Assembly: GCF_002531825.1 (NCBI RefSeq)
Contig: NZ_NWSX01000060.1
Location: 1-35,938 of the forward strand
Length of the DNA stretch: 35,938 bases
Direction of reading: 5' to 3'
Origin: Rhizobium sp. J15
GTDB lineage: Bacteria; Pseudomonadota; Alphaproteobacteria; Rhizobiales; Rhizobiaceae
Shown here: in pieces, positions 1 to 7,698 of the stretch
How the letters are laid out: every line of letters starts with the position of its first letter
Numbering within the stretch: the stretch's first letter is position 1
Translations under genes and position numbers: made by a program
The notes under the pieces: generated by a model
The model's database searches: none
Told to the model about the DNA's origin: nothing
The model's input: the letters and a program-made list of their open reading frames with translations, nothing else

Positions 1-550
1 TGCCGCGCAGCTCCATGCCGCGGGTATAGTTCGGGCCGGGCTCGCCGGTCTTCTCCAGCCCCATGTCGCCGGTGGCGACACCGATCACCGCCCCCTTGTC
101 GTCATAGAGCACTTCGGTGGCGGCAAAGCCCGGATAGATCTCGACGCCGAGTTCCTCGGCCTTGCCGGCCAGCCAGCGACAGACATTGCCGAGCGAGACG
201 ATGTAATTGCCGTGGTTGTTCATCAACGGCGGCATCATGACATTCGGCAGGCGGATCGAGCCGGCGGGGCCAAGCAACAGAAACTGGTCATCGGTCACTT
301 CGGTCTTGAAGGGATGATCGGCATCCTCGCGCCAGCCGAGCAGCAGCCGGTCGATGCCGATCGGATCGACCACCGCACCGGAGAGGATATGGGCGCCGAC
401 CTCGGCGCCCTTCTCCAAGACGACGACCGACAGCTCCGGATTGACCTGCTTCAGCCGGATCGCCGCCGACAGACCGGCCGAACCGGCGCCAACGATCACC
501 ACGTCGAATTCCATGCTCTCGCGACTCTCGCCTGCGTGTTCTTCGGTCAT
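1..550 (-). CDS. Electron transfer flavoprotein-ubiquinone oxidoreductase (partial, C-terminus beyond window)
   Basis: Reading the minus strand from an ATG at 550 gives an open frame of 183 codons that runs off the left edge. Residues 13-30 contain the FAD-binding Rossmann motif VVIVGAGSAGLSAAIRL, followed by the family-typical HILSGAVVDP block and, further on, NHGNYIVSLGNVCRWLA, which I recognise from ETF-QO proteins. The enzyme passes electrons from acyl-CoA dehydrogenases, via ETF, to ubiquinone at the inner membrane. About two thirds of the expected ~550-residue protein, including the 4Fe-4S part, lies outside. It is the third gene of a minus-strand operon, 38 bp after the hydroxyacyl-CoA dehydrogenase, which fits re-oxidation of the glutaryl-CoA dehydrogenase upstream. 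The Rossmann motif has Ser where Pro is more common (GAGPAG). Confidence 0.92.
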   Translation of the reverse strand, partial: MTEEHAGESRESMEFDVVIVGAGSAGLSAAIRLKQVNPELSVVVLEKGAEVGAHILSGAVVDPIGIDRLLLGWREDADHPFKTEVTDDQFLLLGPAGSIRLPNVMMPPLMNNHGNYIVSLGNVCRWLAGKAEELGVEIYPGFAATEVLYDDKGAVIGVATGDMGLEKTGEPGPNYTRGMELRG

Positions 551-588
551 GATGAATGCCTGACAATCTCGATGTTGGACGGGTAGGA

Positions 589-1476
589 TCAGCGGGTTGG
601 CCGAGCCGGAGCGTAGCTGTAGTCGTAGAACCCGCGCTGCGCCTTGCGACCGAGCCAGCCGGCTTCGACATATTTGACCAGCAGCGGGCACGGACGGTAT
701 TTGCTGTCAGCGAGCCCCTCATGAAGGACCTGCATTATGGAAAGGCATGTGTCCAAACCGATGAAATCGGCCAGCTCGAGCGGCCCCATCGGATGATTGG
801 CGCCGAGCTTCATGCCGGTATCTATGGCTTCGACGTTTCCGACACCTTCATACAGGGTGTAGATCGCTTCATTGATCATCGGGATGAGAACGCGGTTTAC
901 GATGAAAGCCGGAAAATCCTCGGAGACGGTGACGGTCTTGCCGATGGATTCGGCGAATTCCTTGGCGGTGGCGAAGGTCTCCGGATCCGTTCCGATGCCG
1001 CGGACCAGCTCGACCAGCTTCATAACCGGTACGGGATTCATGAAGTGTATCCCTATAAAACGGTTGGGTCTGTCGGTTGACGCGGCAAGCCGCGTTATGG
1101 AGAGCGACGAGGTGTTCGTCGCCAGGATCGCGTCGGGCTTCAAAACGGTGCACACGTCCGTAAAGACTTTCCTTTTGATGCCTTCATTCTCGCTTACCGC
1201 TTCGACGACCAGATCGGCGCTCGCCAGCTCCTGGAGAGAGAACGCTCCCTTTATTCGGGAGCTCGCCTCTTCAGCCGCCTCGCCCGGCATTTTGCCGGTC
1301 TCGACCTGGCGTCTAAAATATCCGGCGCTCGCTTCGATGCTCGCGCGGACCCGGCTTTTATCGAGATCGTAAACCAAGGCCGCGTACCCATGTTTCGCCA
1401 CGACTTCCGAAATCCCAGTCCCCATCTGGCCGGCGCCAATGACGGCGACGGTAGAAATCTTATTCGCTATAGGCAT
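589..1476 (-). CDS. 3-hydroxybutyryl-CoA dehydrogenase
   Basis: 295-residue protein of the short-chain 3-hydroxyacyl-CoA dehydrogenase family, oxidising (S)-3-hydroxybutyryl-CoA to acetoacetyl-CoA with NAD(P). The N-terminal Rossmann motif is GAGQMG at residues 14-19; the family block ATNTSSLSIT is near 119-128; the catalytic His is H144 in IGIHFMNPVPVMKLVE; the C-terminal dimerisation domain contains NHPMGPLELADFIGLD and ends with RGFYDY. Length matches the usual 280-295 residues. It lies 59 bp downstream of glutaryl-CoA dehydrogenase and 38 bp upstream of ETF-QO on the same strand. In that context it would act after glutaryl-CoA is converted to crotonyl-CoA and hydrated; no enoyl-CoA hydratase gene is visible here. 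Symbols hbdA, fadB or paaH are all in use, so none is given. Confidence 0.93.
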   Translation of the reverse strand: MPIANKISTVAVIGAGQMGTGISEVVAKHGYAALVYDLDKSRVRASIEASAGYFRRQVETGKMPGEAAEEASSRIKGAFSLQELASADLVVEAVSENEGIKRKVFTDVCTVLKPDAILATNTSSLSITRLAASTDRPNRFIGIHFMNPVPVMKLVELVRGIGTDPETFATAKEFAESIGKTVTVSEDFPAFIVNRVLIPMINEAIYTLYEGVGNVEAIDTGMKLGANHPMGPLELADFIGLDTCLSIMQVLHEGLADSKYRPCPLLVKYVEAGWLGRKAQRGFYDYSYAPARPTR

Positions 1477-1535
1477 GCTGCCTCTCGTTGATCCGGAAGT
1501 TGAAGGACGATCTCTGCCGAACAGATGACGGGGCT

Positions 1536-2720
1536 TTAGAAGAACGCCTGGAGACCCGTCTGGGCCCGCCCAAGGATCAGGGCGTGGACGTCGTGGGTGC
1601 CCTCATATGTGTTGACCGTTTCCAGGTTCTGCGCGTGGCGCATGACATGGTATTCGATCTGAATGCCGTTGCCGCCATGCATGTCCCGGGCCTGCCGCGC
1701 TATATCAAGCGCCTTGCCGCAGTTGTTGCGCTTGACGAGCGAGACCATTTCCGGAGCCATCTTGTGCTCATCCATCAGACGGCCGACGCGAAGCGAGCCC
1801 TGCAGTCCGAGCGTGATCTCGGTCATCATATCGGCGAGCTTCTTTTGATAAAGCTGCATCCCCGCCAGCGGCTTGCCGAATTGCTTGCGGTCGAGACCAT
1901 ATTGACGGGCGCGGAACCAGCAATCCTCGGCCGCTCCCATGACGCCCCAGGAGATGCCGTAACGGGCGCGGTTGAGACAGCCGAACGGCCCCTTGAGGCC
2001 GGAAACGCCGGGCAGAAGCGCGTCCTCGGTGACTTCGACGCCGTCCATCACGATTTCGCCTGTGATCGAGGCACGCAGCGAAAGCTTGCCGCCGATCTTC
2101 GGGGCCGAAAGTCCCTTCATGCCCTTTTCGAGAACGAAGCCGCGTATTTCGTTGTTGTGGGCCTCCGACTTTGCCCAGACGACGAAGACATCGGCAATCG
2201 GCGAGTTCGAGATCCACATCTTCGAGCCGCGCAATCGGTAGCCGCCCTCGATTTTTTCGGCGCGGGTCTTCATACCGCCGGGATCGGAGCCGGCGTCGGG
2301 CTCGGTCAGGCCGAAACAGCCGATCAGTTCACCCGACACGAGGCCCGGCAGAAATTTCTTCTTCTGCTCGTCTGAGCCGTAGGCGAAGATCGGGTAAATG
2401 ACCAGCGAGGACTGCACGCTCATCATCGAGCGATATCCAGAATCGATACGCTCGACCTCGCGAGCGACCAGGCCATAAGCGACATAGGATGCGTTCGCGG
2501 CCCCGTACTCCTCCGGCAACGTCACACCGAGAAGGCCGGTCTGCCCCATCAATCTGAACAGCTCCGGGTCGGTCGTTTCTTCGAGGTAAGCGTCCTCAAC
2601 GCGCGGCAGGAGTTCGGATTCCGCGAAAGCCGCGGCGGACTCTCGGATCATCCGTTCATCTTCGGTCAGCTGCTCATCGAGCAGAAAGGGGTCATTCCAG
2701 GAAAAGGCCAAGATCGTCAT
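1536..2720 (-). CDS. gcdH: Glutaryl-CoA dehydrogenase
   Basis: Acyl-CoA dehydrogenase family flavoprotein of about 394 residues that oxidatively decarboxylates glutaryl-CoA to crotonyl-CoA. The start region FSWNDPFLLDEQLTEDERMIR and the C-terminal TYEGTHDVHALILGRAQTG are characteristic of the glutaryl-CoA dehydrogenase subgroup; the Glu in YEGTH is the catalytic base. The block CFGLTEPDAGSDPGGM is the flavin and substrate region. The frame is open further upstream to 2801, but the extra 27 residues (MSKPRFRN...) have no family counterpart. A GGGAGG abuts the ATG at 2720 with no spacing, whereas an in-frame TTG at 2711 sits 9 nt from it, so the real start may be 2711. It is the first gene of the operon and is divergent from the LysR-type regulator at 2828, its likely controller. 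Confidence 0.93.
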   Translation of the reverse strand: MTILAFSWNDPFLLDEQLTEDERMIRESAAAFAESELLPRVEDAYLEETTDPELFRLMGQTGLLGVTLPEEYGAANASYVAYGLVAREVERIDSGYRSMMSVQSSLVIYPIFAYGSDEQKKKFLPGLVSGELIGCFGLTEPDAGSDPGGMKTRAEKIEGGYRLRGSKMWISNSPIADVFVVWAKSEAHNNEIRGFVLEKGMKGLSAPKIGGKLSLRASITGEIVMDGVEVTEDALLPGVSGLKGPFGCLNRARYGISWGVMGAAEDCWFRARQYGLDRKQFGKPLAGMQLYQKKLADMMTEITLGLQGSLRVGRLMDEHKMAPEMVSLVKRNNCGKALDIARQARDMHGGNGIQIEYHVMRHAQNLETVNTYEGTHDVHALILGRAQTGLQAFF

Positions 2721-2807
2721 CCTCCCGTTGAGGTTTTTGGCAGTTCGATTTGGTGGAATGAAAGCCGTTTTTCCGGCATTGCGAAAGCGAGGTTTACTCA
2801 TCGGCCT

Positions 2808-2829
2808 ATGAGCTATAGTAATAGCTTAT
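2808..2829. promoter_or_regulatory. Inverted repeat between gcdH and lysR, candidate LysR-type operator
   Basis: ATGAGCTAT-AGTA-ATAGCTTAT is a 9-bp inverted repeat with one mismatch and a 4-bp spacer. It lies in the short divergent interval and its last bases overlap the ATG (2828) of the LysR-family gene. Position and symmetry fit a LysR-type operator controlling both directions. No classical Shine-Dalgarno sequence precedes the regulator start, so the dyad and the start region are intertwined. The regulatory role is inference. Confidence 0.5.
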
Positions 2830-3742
2830 GGCAAACCTTTCGCGACGACTGCTTCCCTCGACCTCCGCTCTCGCGGCTTTCGATTCCGTCGCGCGGCTGA
2901 GCACCTTCTCCGCGGCGGCCGAGGAGCTTTCCCTGACGCAAGGAGCCATCAGCCGGCAGATTGCCGCGCTGGAAGAACAGCTGGGCGTTTTGCTGTTCGA
3001 GCGCACCAGCCGCGGCGTCATTCTCACAGAGGCCGGCACCAATTATGCACGGGCTGTTGCCAGCGCTCTTGCGGAAATCCGCTCCGCTTCGCTGCACGCC
3101 ATGACCAAACAGCATAACGATCAGCTCAATCTCGCCATCCTGCCAACATTTGGCACCCGCTGGCTGATGCCGCGCATCCCGCAGTTTGTCGCCAGACATC
3201 CGGAGATCACGCTGAACTTCGCGACGCGCATAGGGCTGTTCGATTTCGACCGCGACGACATCGATATGGCGATCCATATCGGCCAGCCCGACTGGCCGGG
3301 TGCGGAAAGCACATTTCTGATGGAGGAGATGGTGGCGCCGGTCGCCTCCCCGTCTTTTCTGAGTTCGCATCCCATCTTGAAGCCTGAAGATCTGCTTCGC
3401 CTTCCGCTGCTGCAGATGGCGTCGCGGCCGGGGGCCTGGAGCCATTTTTTCGAAAGCCTCCAGGTCAGCGGCGCCCCGTCGCAGGCGATGCGGTTCGAAC
3501 AGTTCAGCAGCGTGGCCCAGGCCTGCATCGCCGGGCTGGGGCTCGCTTTGATGCCGCTTTTCCTCATCGACTCCGAGCTTGCGAATGGCCAGCTCGTTCA
3601 AGCCTTTCCGCATCAGGTCAAAAGCCCCAGCGCCTATTATGCGGTCGCACCACTCAGCAGGAAGGACTTCCGTCCTGTCGTGGCGTTCCGCGCATGGCTC
3701 TTGGAAGAGGTCGCGCGTTACCAGCAAGGCGCTGGCGGCTAA
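2828..3742 (+). CDS. LysR-family transcriptional regulator (GcvA-like)
   Basis: 304-residue LysR-type regulator. The N-terminal winged helix-turn-helix spans about residues 8-68 (SALAAFDSVARLSTFSAAA, then LTQGAISRQIAALEEQLG, then LLFERTSRGVILTEAG). A periplasmic-binding-like effector domain follows from about residue 92. The opening LPSTSALAAFDSVARLSTF and the FDFDRDDIDMAIHIGQPDW block are typical of the GcvA/AmpR branch. It is transcribed away from the glutaryl-CoA dehydrogenase operon with only ~107 bp between the two starts, so it probably controls that operon in response to glutarate or a lysine/tryptophan breakdown product. The effector is inferred from neighbours only. The ATG at 2828 has no clear ribosome-binding site, but the length agrees with the family. 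Confidence 0.92.
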   Translation: MANLSRRLLPSTSALAAFDSVARLSTFSAAAEELSLTQGAISRQIAALEEQLGVLLFERTSRGVILTEAGTNYARAVASALAEIRSASLHAMTKQHNDQLNLAILPTFGTRWLMPRIPQFVARHPEITLNFATRIGLFDFDRDDIDMAIHIGQPDWPGAESTFLMEEMVAPVASPSFLSSHPILKPEDLLRLPLLQMASRPGAWSHFFESLQVSGAPSQAMRFEQFSSVAQACIAGLGLALMPLFLIDSELANGQLVQAFPHQVKSPSAYYAVAPLSRKDFRPVVAFRAWLLEEVARYQQGAGG

Positions 3743-3815
3743 TCCGGGCCTATTCGACCATTCGCTCCTGCTCGATTGCAAGCATTCTTGACTCTTCAGC
3801 CAAATCCTGTCAGTT

Positions 3816-3835
3816 TTATGCTAACGTTAGCATAA
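3816..3835. promoter_or_regulatory. LacI-type operator O1 upstream of ppc
   Basis: Perfect 18-bp palindrome TATGCTAACGTTAGCATA (3817-3834) with central CpG, the hallmark of LacI/PurR-family operators. It sits directly before the AAGGA ribosome-binding site (3834-3838) of ppc. A TTGACT hexamer at 3788-3793 may be the -35 element; no good -10 at standard spacing is visible. It is one of six near-identical sites in the window. Confidence 0.85.
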
Positions 3836-3846
3836 GGAATGCACGT

Positions 3847-6627
3847 GTGGATCTTCAGTTGAGAAAAACAGGCATGCCGGGAAGGCGCCTCACGGCCAGA
3901 GCCCTGGTGAAGGATGTTCGGATGCTCGGGCGCCTTTTGTGCGAAGCCATTGAAGCAAGCGACGGCAGGGAGGTCCGCGAGATCATCGAACAGGTCCGCA
4001 CTCTTTCGGTGACCGGCCACAGAAAAACCAGTCCGCGCCTGCACGAAAAGCTCGCCCCCTTCTGCGCAGAGATGCCTCCCCGCACCCTGAAGCGCGTGAT
4101 CCGGGCATTCAGCCAGTTTTCCCAGCTCGTGAACATCGCTGAAGACGCTCACCAGGCCAGAATGCAGCGCTTCGGCATCGCCGATGGCGAACCTGCCATG
4201 CCGGGAACGATTGCCAGATCGCTTTCGGTTCTCGCTGCCGCCGGCGTAGAGGTGGAGGATATCCGCAAGCTGCTGTCGGAAGCGGTCGTCTCGCCCGTTT
4301 TCACGGCGCATCCGACCGAGGTCCGGCGAAAGAGCGTTATCGACATAGAGCAGGAGCTTGCCCGATGCTTGAGCCGTCTCGACCAGGCCGGCCTGACGGC
4401 GCAGGAGGCGGATCGATATCGGGAGGATCTGGAACGAGCGACGACGACGCTTTGGCAAACGAACAGCCTGCGAGGGCGGCGGCTGCAGGTCGTGGACGAA
4501 ATCCTCAATGGCTTATCCTATTACGACAGCACCATTTTCCGCGTCATCCCGGAAGTTTATGGGGCTCTCGAAAATCAGCTTCGAACCTCGCCCTGGAGCT
4601 TCGGTCATGACGCGCTGCCGCCATTCCTGCGCATGGGTTCGTGGATCGGCGGCGACAGGGATGGCAATCCCTATGTCAACGGCGAGACCCTGAGGGAGGC
4701 GCTCCGGCTGCAGAGCGAGAGAGTTTTCTCGTTCTATCTCGGCGAACTGCACAATCTTGGCGCCGAACTTTCCTTGGATGATCGGTATGTGAAGGTCTCG
4801 CAGGACCTTCAGCGCCTTGCGACCGTCTCTCCAGATAGATCCGAGCAGCGCCGGCACGAGCCGTATCGCCTGGCGATCTCGGGCATCTACGCTCGCCTGG
4901 CGGCCACGGCGCGTAAATTCGGCAGCATGGAGCTCGTTCGCGAGCCTGTAGCGGCCGCCGCCTACTACCGGCGCCCCGCAGAATTCGCCGAGGACCTGGC
5001 GACGATCAGCAAATCCCTGAAAGCCAATGGCGCAGAAAAGATCGCCGCTGGAAAACTGCACAGCCTCCGACGCGCCGTAGACGTCTTCGGCTTTCACCTC
5101 GTCAGCCTCGATTTGCGACAGAATTCCGAGGTTCATCAGCGGGTTGTCCATGAGCTTTTCGAGAGTGTGCGCCCCGGCACAAACTATGAGGCGCTCGCAG
5201 AGAGCGACAGGATCTGCTTGCTCACCGAGGAACTCCGCTCTTCCCGGCTGCTGGTTACACCTCTCAAGACCTATTCGGCCGAGACGATGTCGGAGCTTTC
5301 CGTTCTGCGTGAAGCCGCCGAAGCCCATAAGCATTATGGCCGCGCCAGCATCCCGAATTACATCATCTCGAAGGCGGCAAGCCCTTCCGACCTGCTGGAG
5401 GTCATGATCCTGTTCCGGGAGGCTGGACTGTTCCGGCCTGATGAGCCTGAAGCGGCCTCGGTCAATATCATACCGCTTTTCGAGACGATCTCGGATCTTC
5501 GAAACTCGCATGACGTGATGCAGACAGTTTTGACCATAGAAGCCTATCGGACATACTTGGCGGCACTCGGCGGCAAACAGGAAATCATGCTCGGCTATTC
5601 CGACAGCAACAAGGACGGCGGTTATCTGACGTCGGGATGGGAACTTTATAAGGCAGAGATGGCCTTCATTCGGCTTTTCGAGCGTGAGGGCATTCGCCTC
5701 AGCCTGTTTCACGGCCGCGGCGGCTCCGTGGGCCGCGGCGGCGGTCCAAGCTATGAGGCCATCACCGCCCTGCCGCCCGGCGCGGTTGCCGGATCGATCC
5801 GGCTGACGGAACAAGGAGAAGTCATTGCAGCGAAATATTCCAATCCGGCACTCGGCCGCCGTAATCTGGAACTGCTGATCGCCGCGACGCTGGAAGCGTC
5901 TTTGCTGCCTTCCGACGCACAAGAGCCGGATCCCGAATATCTCGGCGCCATGGAAGAGCTGTCCGAGCTCGCTTTTGGCGCCTATCGCTCTTTGGTCTAC
6001 GAGACCGAAGGATTTGAACGGTTCTTCTGGGAAGCCACGATCATCGGCGAAATCGCAAAACTGAACATCGGCAGCCGGCCAGCCTCACGCAGCTCGTCTC
6101 GCCGCATTGAAGACCTTCGCGCGATACCATGGGTATTCGGCTGGTCGCAAAGCCGCATCATGCTGCCCGGCTGGTTTGGATTTGGCTCGGCCATCGGACA
6201 GTGGCTGGCCAGCCACCCCGACGGATTGCAAACTCTTCAAAGGATGCATCGGGACTGGCCTTTCTTCCAGACGCTGATCGCCAACATGGAGATGGTGCTG
6301 GCCAAAACCAACATGGCGATCGCGGCGCGGTATGTCGACCTCGCCCCCGACGCATCCGTCCATGAGAAAATCTTCGCACGCATAAAAGACGAATGGGAAG
6401 CGACGACAGCCGCACTATTCGGCATAACGGATCAGGCCTCGCTCCTGGAGAATAATCCGGCGCTGAAGCAATCGATCCATCATCGCTTTCCATGCCTCGA
6501 CCCGCTGAACCACATGCAGATCGACCTTCTTCGCCGCCACCGCGACGGAGAACGAGATCACGACACGGAAGAGGCTCTGCATCTGACCATCAATGGAATT
6601 GCCGCCGGGCTGCGAAACAGCGGGTAG
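3847..6627 (+). CDS. ppc: Phosphoenolpyruvate carboxylase
   Basis: 926-residue Ppc that carboxylates PEP to oxaloacetate with bicarbonate. Canonical motifs are present: FTAHPTEVRRK with the catalytic His at about residue 155, GYSDSNKDGG with Lys at about 589, FHGRGGSVGRGGGP beginning at about 622, and DLRAIPWVFGWSQSRIMLPGW. The C-terminus ends GIAAGLRNSG, matching the conserved terminal RNTG-type tail of the aspartate-binding site. The open frame extends upstream to an ATG at 3694, but that extension overlaps the LysR gene and the operator. A GTG at 3847 lies 8 nt after AAGGA and gives the normal length, so I chose it. The gene stands alone behind operator O1, which places an anaplerotic enzyme under catabolite-type control; a housekeeping copy elsewhere in the genome is likely but not visible. 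Confidence 0.95.
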   Translation: MDLQLRKTGMPGRRLTARALVKDVRMLGRLLCEAIEASDGREVREIIEQVRTLSVTGHRKTSPRLHEKLAPFCAEMPPRTLKRVIRAFSQFSQLVNIAEDAHQARMQRFGIADGEPAMPGTIARSLSVLAAAGVEVEDIRKLLSEAVVSPVFTAHPTEVRRKSVIDIEQELARCLSRLDQAGLTAQEADRYREDLERATTTLWQTNSLRGRRLQVVDEILNGLSYYDSTIFRVIPEVYGALENQLRTSPWSFGHDALPPFLRMGSWIGGDRDGNPYVNGETLREALRLQSERVFSFYLGELHNLGAELSLDDRYVKVSQDLQRLATVSPDRSEQRRHEPYRLAISGIYARLAATARKFGSMELVREPVAAAAYYRRPAEFAEDLATISKSLKANGAEKIAAGKLHSLRRAVDVFGFHLVSLDLRQNSEVHQRVVHELFESVRPGTNYEALAESDRICLLTEELRSSRLLVTPLKTYSAETMSELSVLREAAEAHKHYGRASIPNYIISKAASPSDLLEVMILFREAGLFRPDEPEAASVNIIPLFETISDLRNSHDVMQTVLTIEAYRTYLAALGGKQEIMLGYSDSNKDGGYLTSGWELYKAEMAFIRLFEREGIRLSLFHGRGGSVGRGGGPSYEAITALPPGAVAGSIRLTEQGEVIAAKYSNPALGRRNLELLIAATLEASLLPSDAQEPDPEYLGAMEELSELAFGAYRSLVYETEGFERFFWEATIIGEIAKLNIGSRPASRSSSRRIEDLRAIPWVFGWSQSRIMLPGWFGFGSAIGQWLASHPDGLQTLQRMHRDWPFFQTLIANMEMVLAKTNMAIAARYVDLAPDASVHEKIFARIKDEWEATTAALFGITDQASLLENNPALKQSIHHRFPCLDPLNHMQIDLLRRHRDGERDHDTEEALHLTINGIAAGLRNSG

Positions 6628-6680
6628 CGAACCGCCGATTAGGATGCGGCAAGCCTATTTTCTTGACCTTGGCGAAAATA

Positions 6681-6700
6681 TTGCGCTAACGTTTGCACAA
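6681..6700. promoter_or_regulatory. LacI-type operator O2 upstream of the hydroxyacid dehydrogenase gene
   Basis: Imperfect palindrome TTGCGCTAAC/GTTTGCACAA with the same CTAACGTT core and central CpG as O1. A TTGACC hexamer at 6663-6668 followed after 18 bp by TAACGT (6687-6692) inside the operator forms a plausible promoter, so bound repressor would cover the -10 region. A GGGAGG ribosome-binding site and the ATG at 6715 follow. Confidence 0.82.
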
Positions 6701-6714
6701 ATTGGGAGGAAATC

Positions 6715-7677
6715 ATGACACGGACCGTGCTGTTGACGGACTACGCTTGGCCGGATGACAAGGTGGAGCGCGAGGTGATCGAGCGGGCCGGGTTCACCCT
6801 GGTCAGCGGCCCCGCCGAGCCGTCGCCCGCCGCCGAGATCGACGCTTTGGCCGCAGAGCATAAGCCGGACGCCATCCTGACCTGCTGGGCTCAGGTCAGC
6901 GAGACGGCGATCGCTGCATCTCCCAATCTCAAGATCGTCGCGCGTCTCGGAGTCGGCCTGGACAATATTGCCGTCGATGCGGCCACGGAGCGGGGGATAT
7001 GGGTCACGAACGTTCCCGACTATTGCGTCACGGAAGTGTCCGACCACGCCGTCGGCTTTGCAATTGCCTGGGCCCGCGGCCTGATCCACTTCGATCGCGA
7101 GGTGCGCGATGGCCGCTGGGACCCGGCTTCGGCAAATCTCCGCCGGCTTTCGGAGCTGACCTGCGGCATCGTCGGCTTCGGTCGCATCGGCCGCGCGACG
7201 GCCACAAAAATGCAGGCGCTCGGATGCCGCGTGACGGCACATGATCCCCATGCCTCGAACGTGCCTGCCAATGTGGAGCTTGCCGACTTCGATACGCTTC
7301 TCAGCAAAAGCGATATCATCATTGTCCACGCGCCGCTTTCGCCTGCAACGCGCCATCTGATCAACAAGGACGCCATCTCGAAGATGCGGCGTGGATGTCT
7401 GCTGATCAACGTCAGCCGGGGCGGTGTCGTGGATACTGCCGCCGTGATCGAAGGCTTGGCCTCCGGCATTCTGAGCGGTGTCGGCCTCGATGTGCTCGAG
7501 GATGAACCATGCGTTCCCCCGGAGCTGATTGCTCATCCGGGGGCGATGATCACGCCGCATGTCGCCTTCTCCTCGGATGCTTCGCTGATCGAGCTGCGCC
7601 GCCGGGCAGCGGAGGAGGTCGTCAGGGTTCTCTCCGGAGAGATGCCTGAACAAGCCCGCAACAGCCCCCGCCGCTAA
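6715..7677 (+). CDS. D-isomer-specific 2-hydroxyacid dehydrogenase (CtBP/hydroxypyruvate-reductase-like)
   Basis: 320-residue NAD(P)-dependent D-2-hydroxyacid dehydrogenase. The Rossmann motif is GFGRIG (residues 154-159). The catalytic triad is Arg235 in INVSRGG, a Glu near 264 in DVLEDEP and His282 in TPHVAFSSD. The stretch VGLDNIAVDAATERGIWVTN followed by PDYCVTEVSDHAV is typical of the C-terminal-binding-protein branch of the family, to which several glyoxylate/hydroxypyruvate reductases and phosphoglycerate-dehydrogenase-like proteins belong. There is no ACT domain, so it is not a full serine-pathway PGDH. GGAGG lies 6 nt before the ATG. It is first in a two-gene operon with a kinase 21 bp downstream, behind operator O2. 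Reduction of a 2-keto acid such as hydroxypyruvate to a D-hydroxy acid that the kinase then phosphorylates is inference. Confidence 0.88.
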   Translation: MTRTVLLTDYAWPDDKVEREVIERAGFTLVSGPAEPSPAAEIDALAAEHKPDAILTCWAQVSETAIAASPNLKIVARLGVGLDNIAVDAATERGIWVTNVPDYCVTEVSDHAVGFAIAWARGLIHFDREVRDGRWDPASANLRRLSELTCGIVGFGRIGRATATKMQALGCRVTAHDPHASNVPANVELADFDTLLSKSDIIIVHAPLSPATRHLINKDAISKMRRGCLLINVSRGGVVDTAAVIEGLASGILSGVGLDVLEDEPCVPPELIAHPGAMITPHVAFSSDASLIELRRRAAEEVVRVLSGEMPEQARNSPRR

Positions 7678-7698
7678 TGCCGCAAGGACACTGAATTC

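Noticed and set aside
212..1080. Plus-strand frames opposite the ETF-QO and 3-hydroxybutyryl-CoA dehydrogenase genes
   Set aside because: Shadows of well-supported minus-strand genes in GC-rich DNA.
4513..5922. 469-codon minus-strand frame opposite PEP carboxylase
   Set aside because: Antisense shadow of a gene with complete Ppc motifs; no family features of its own.
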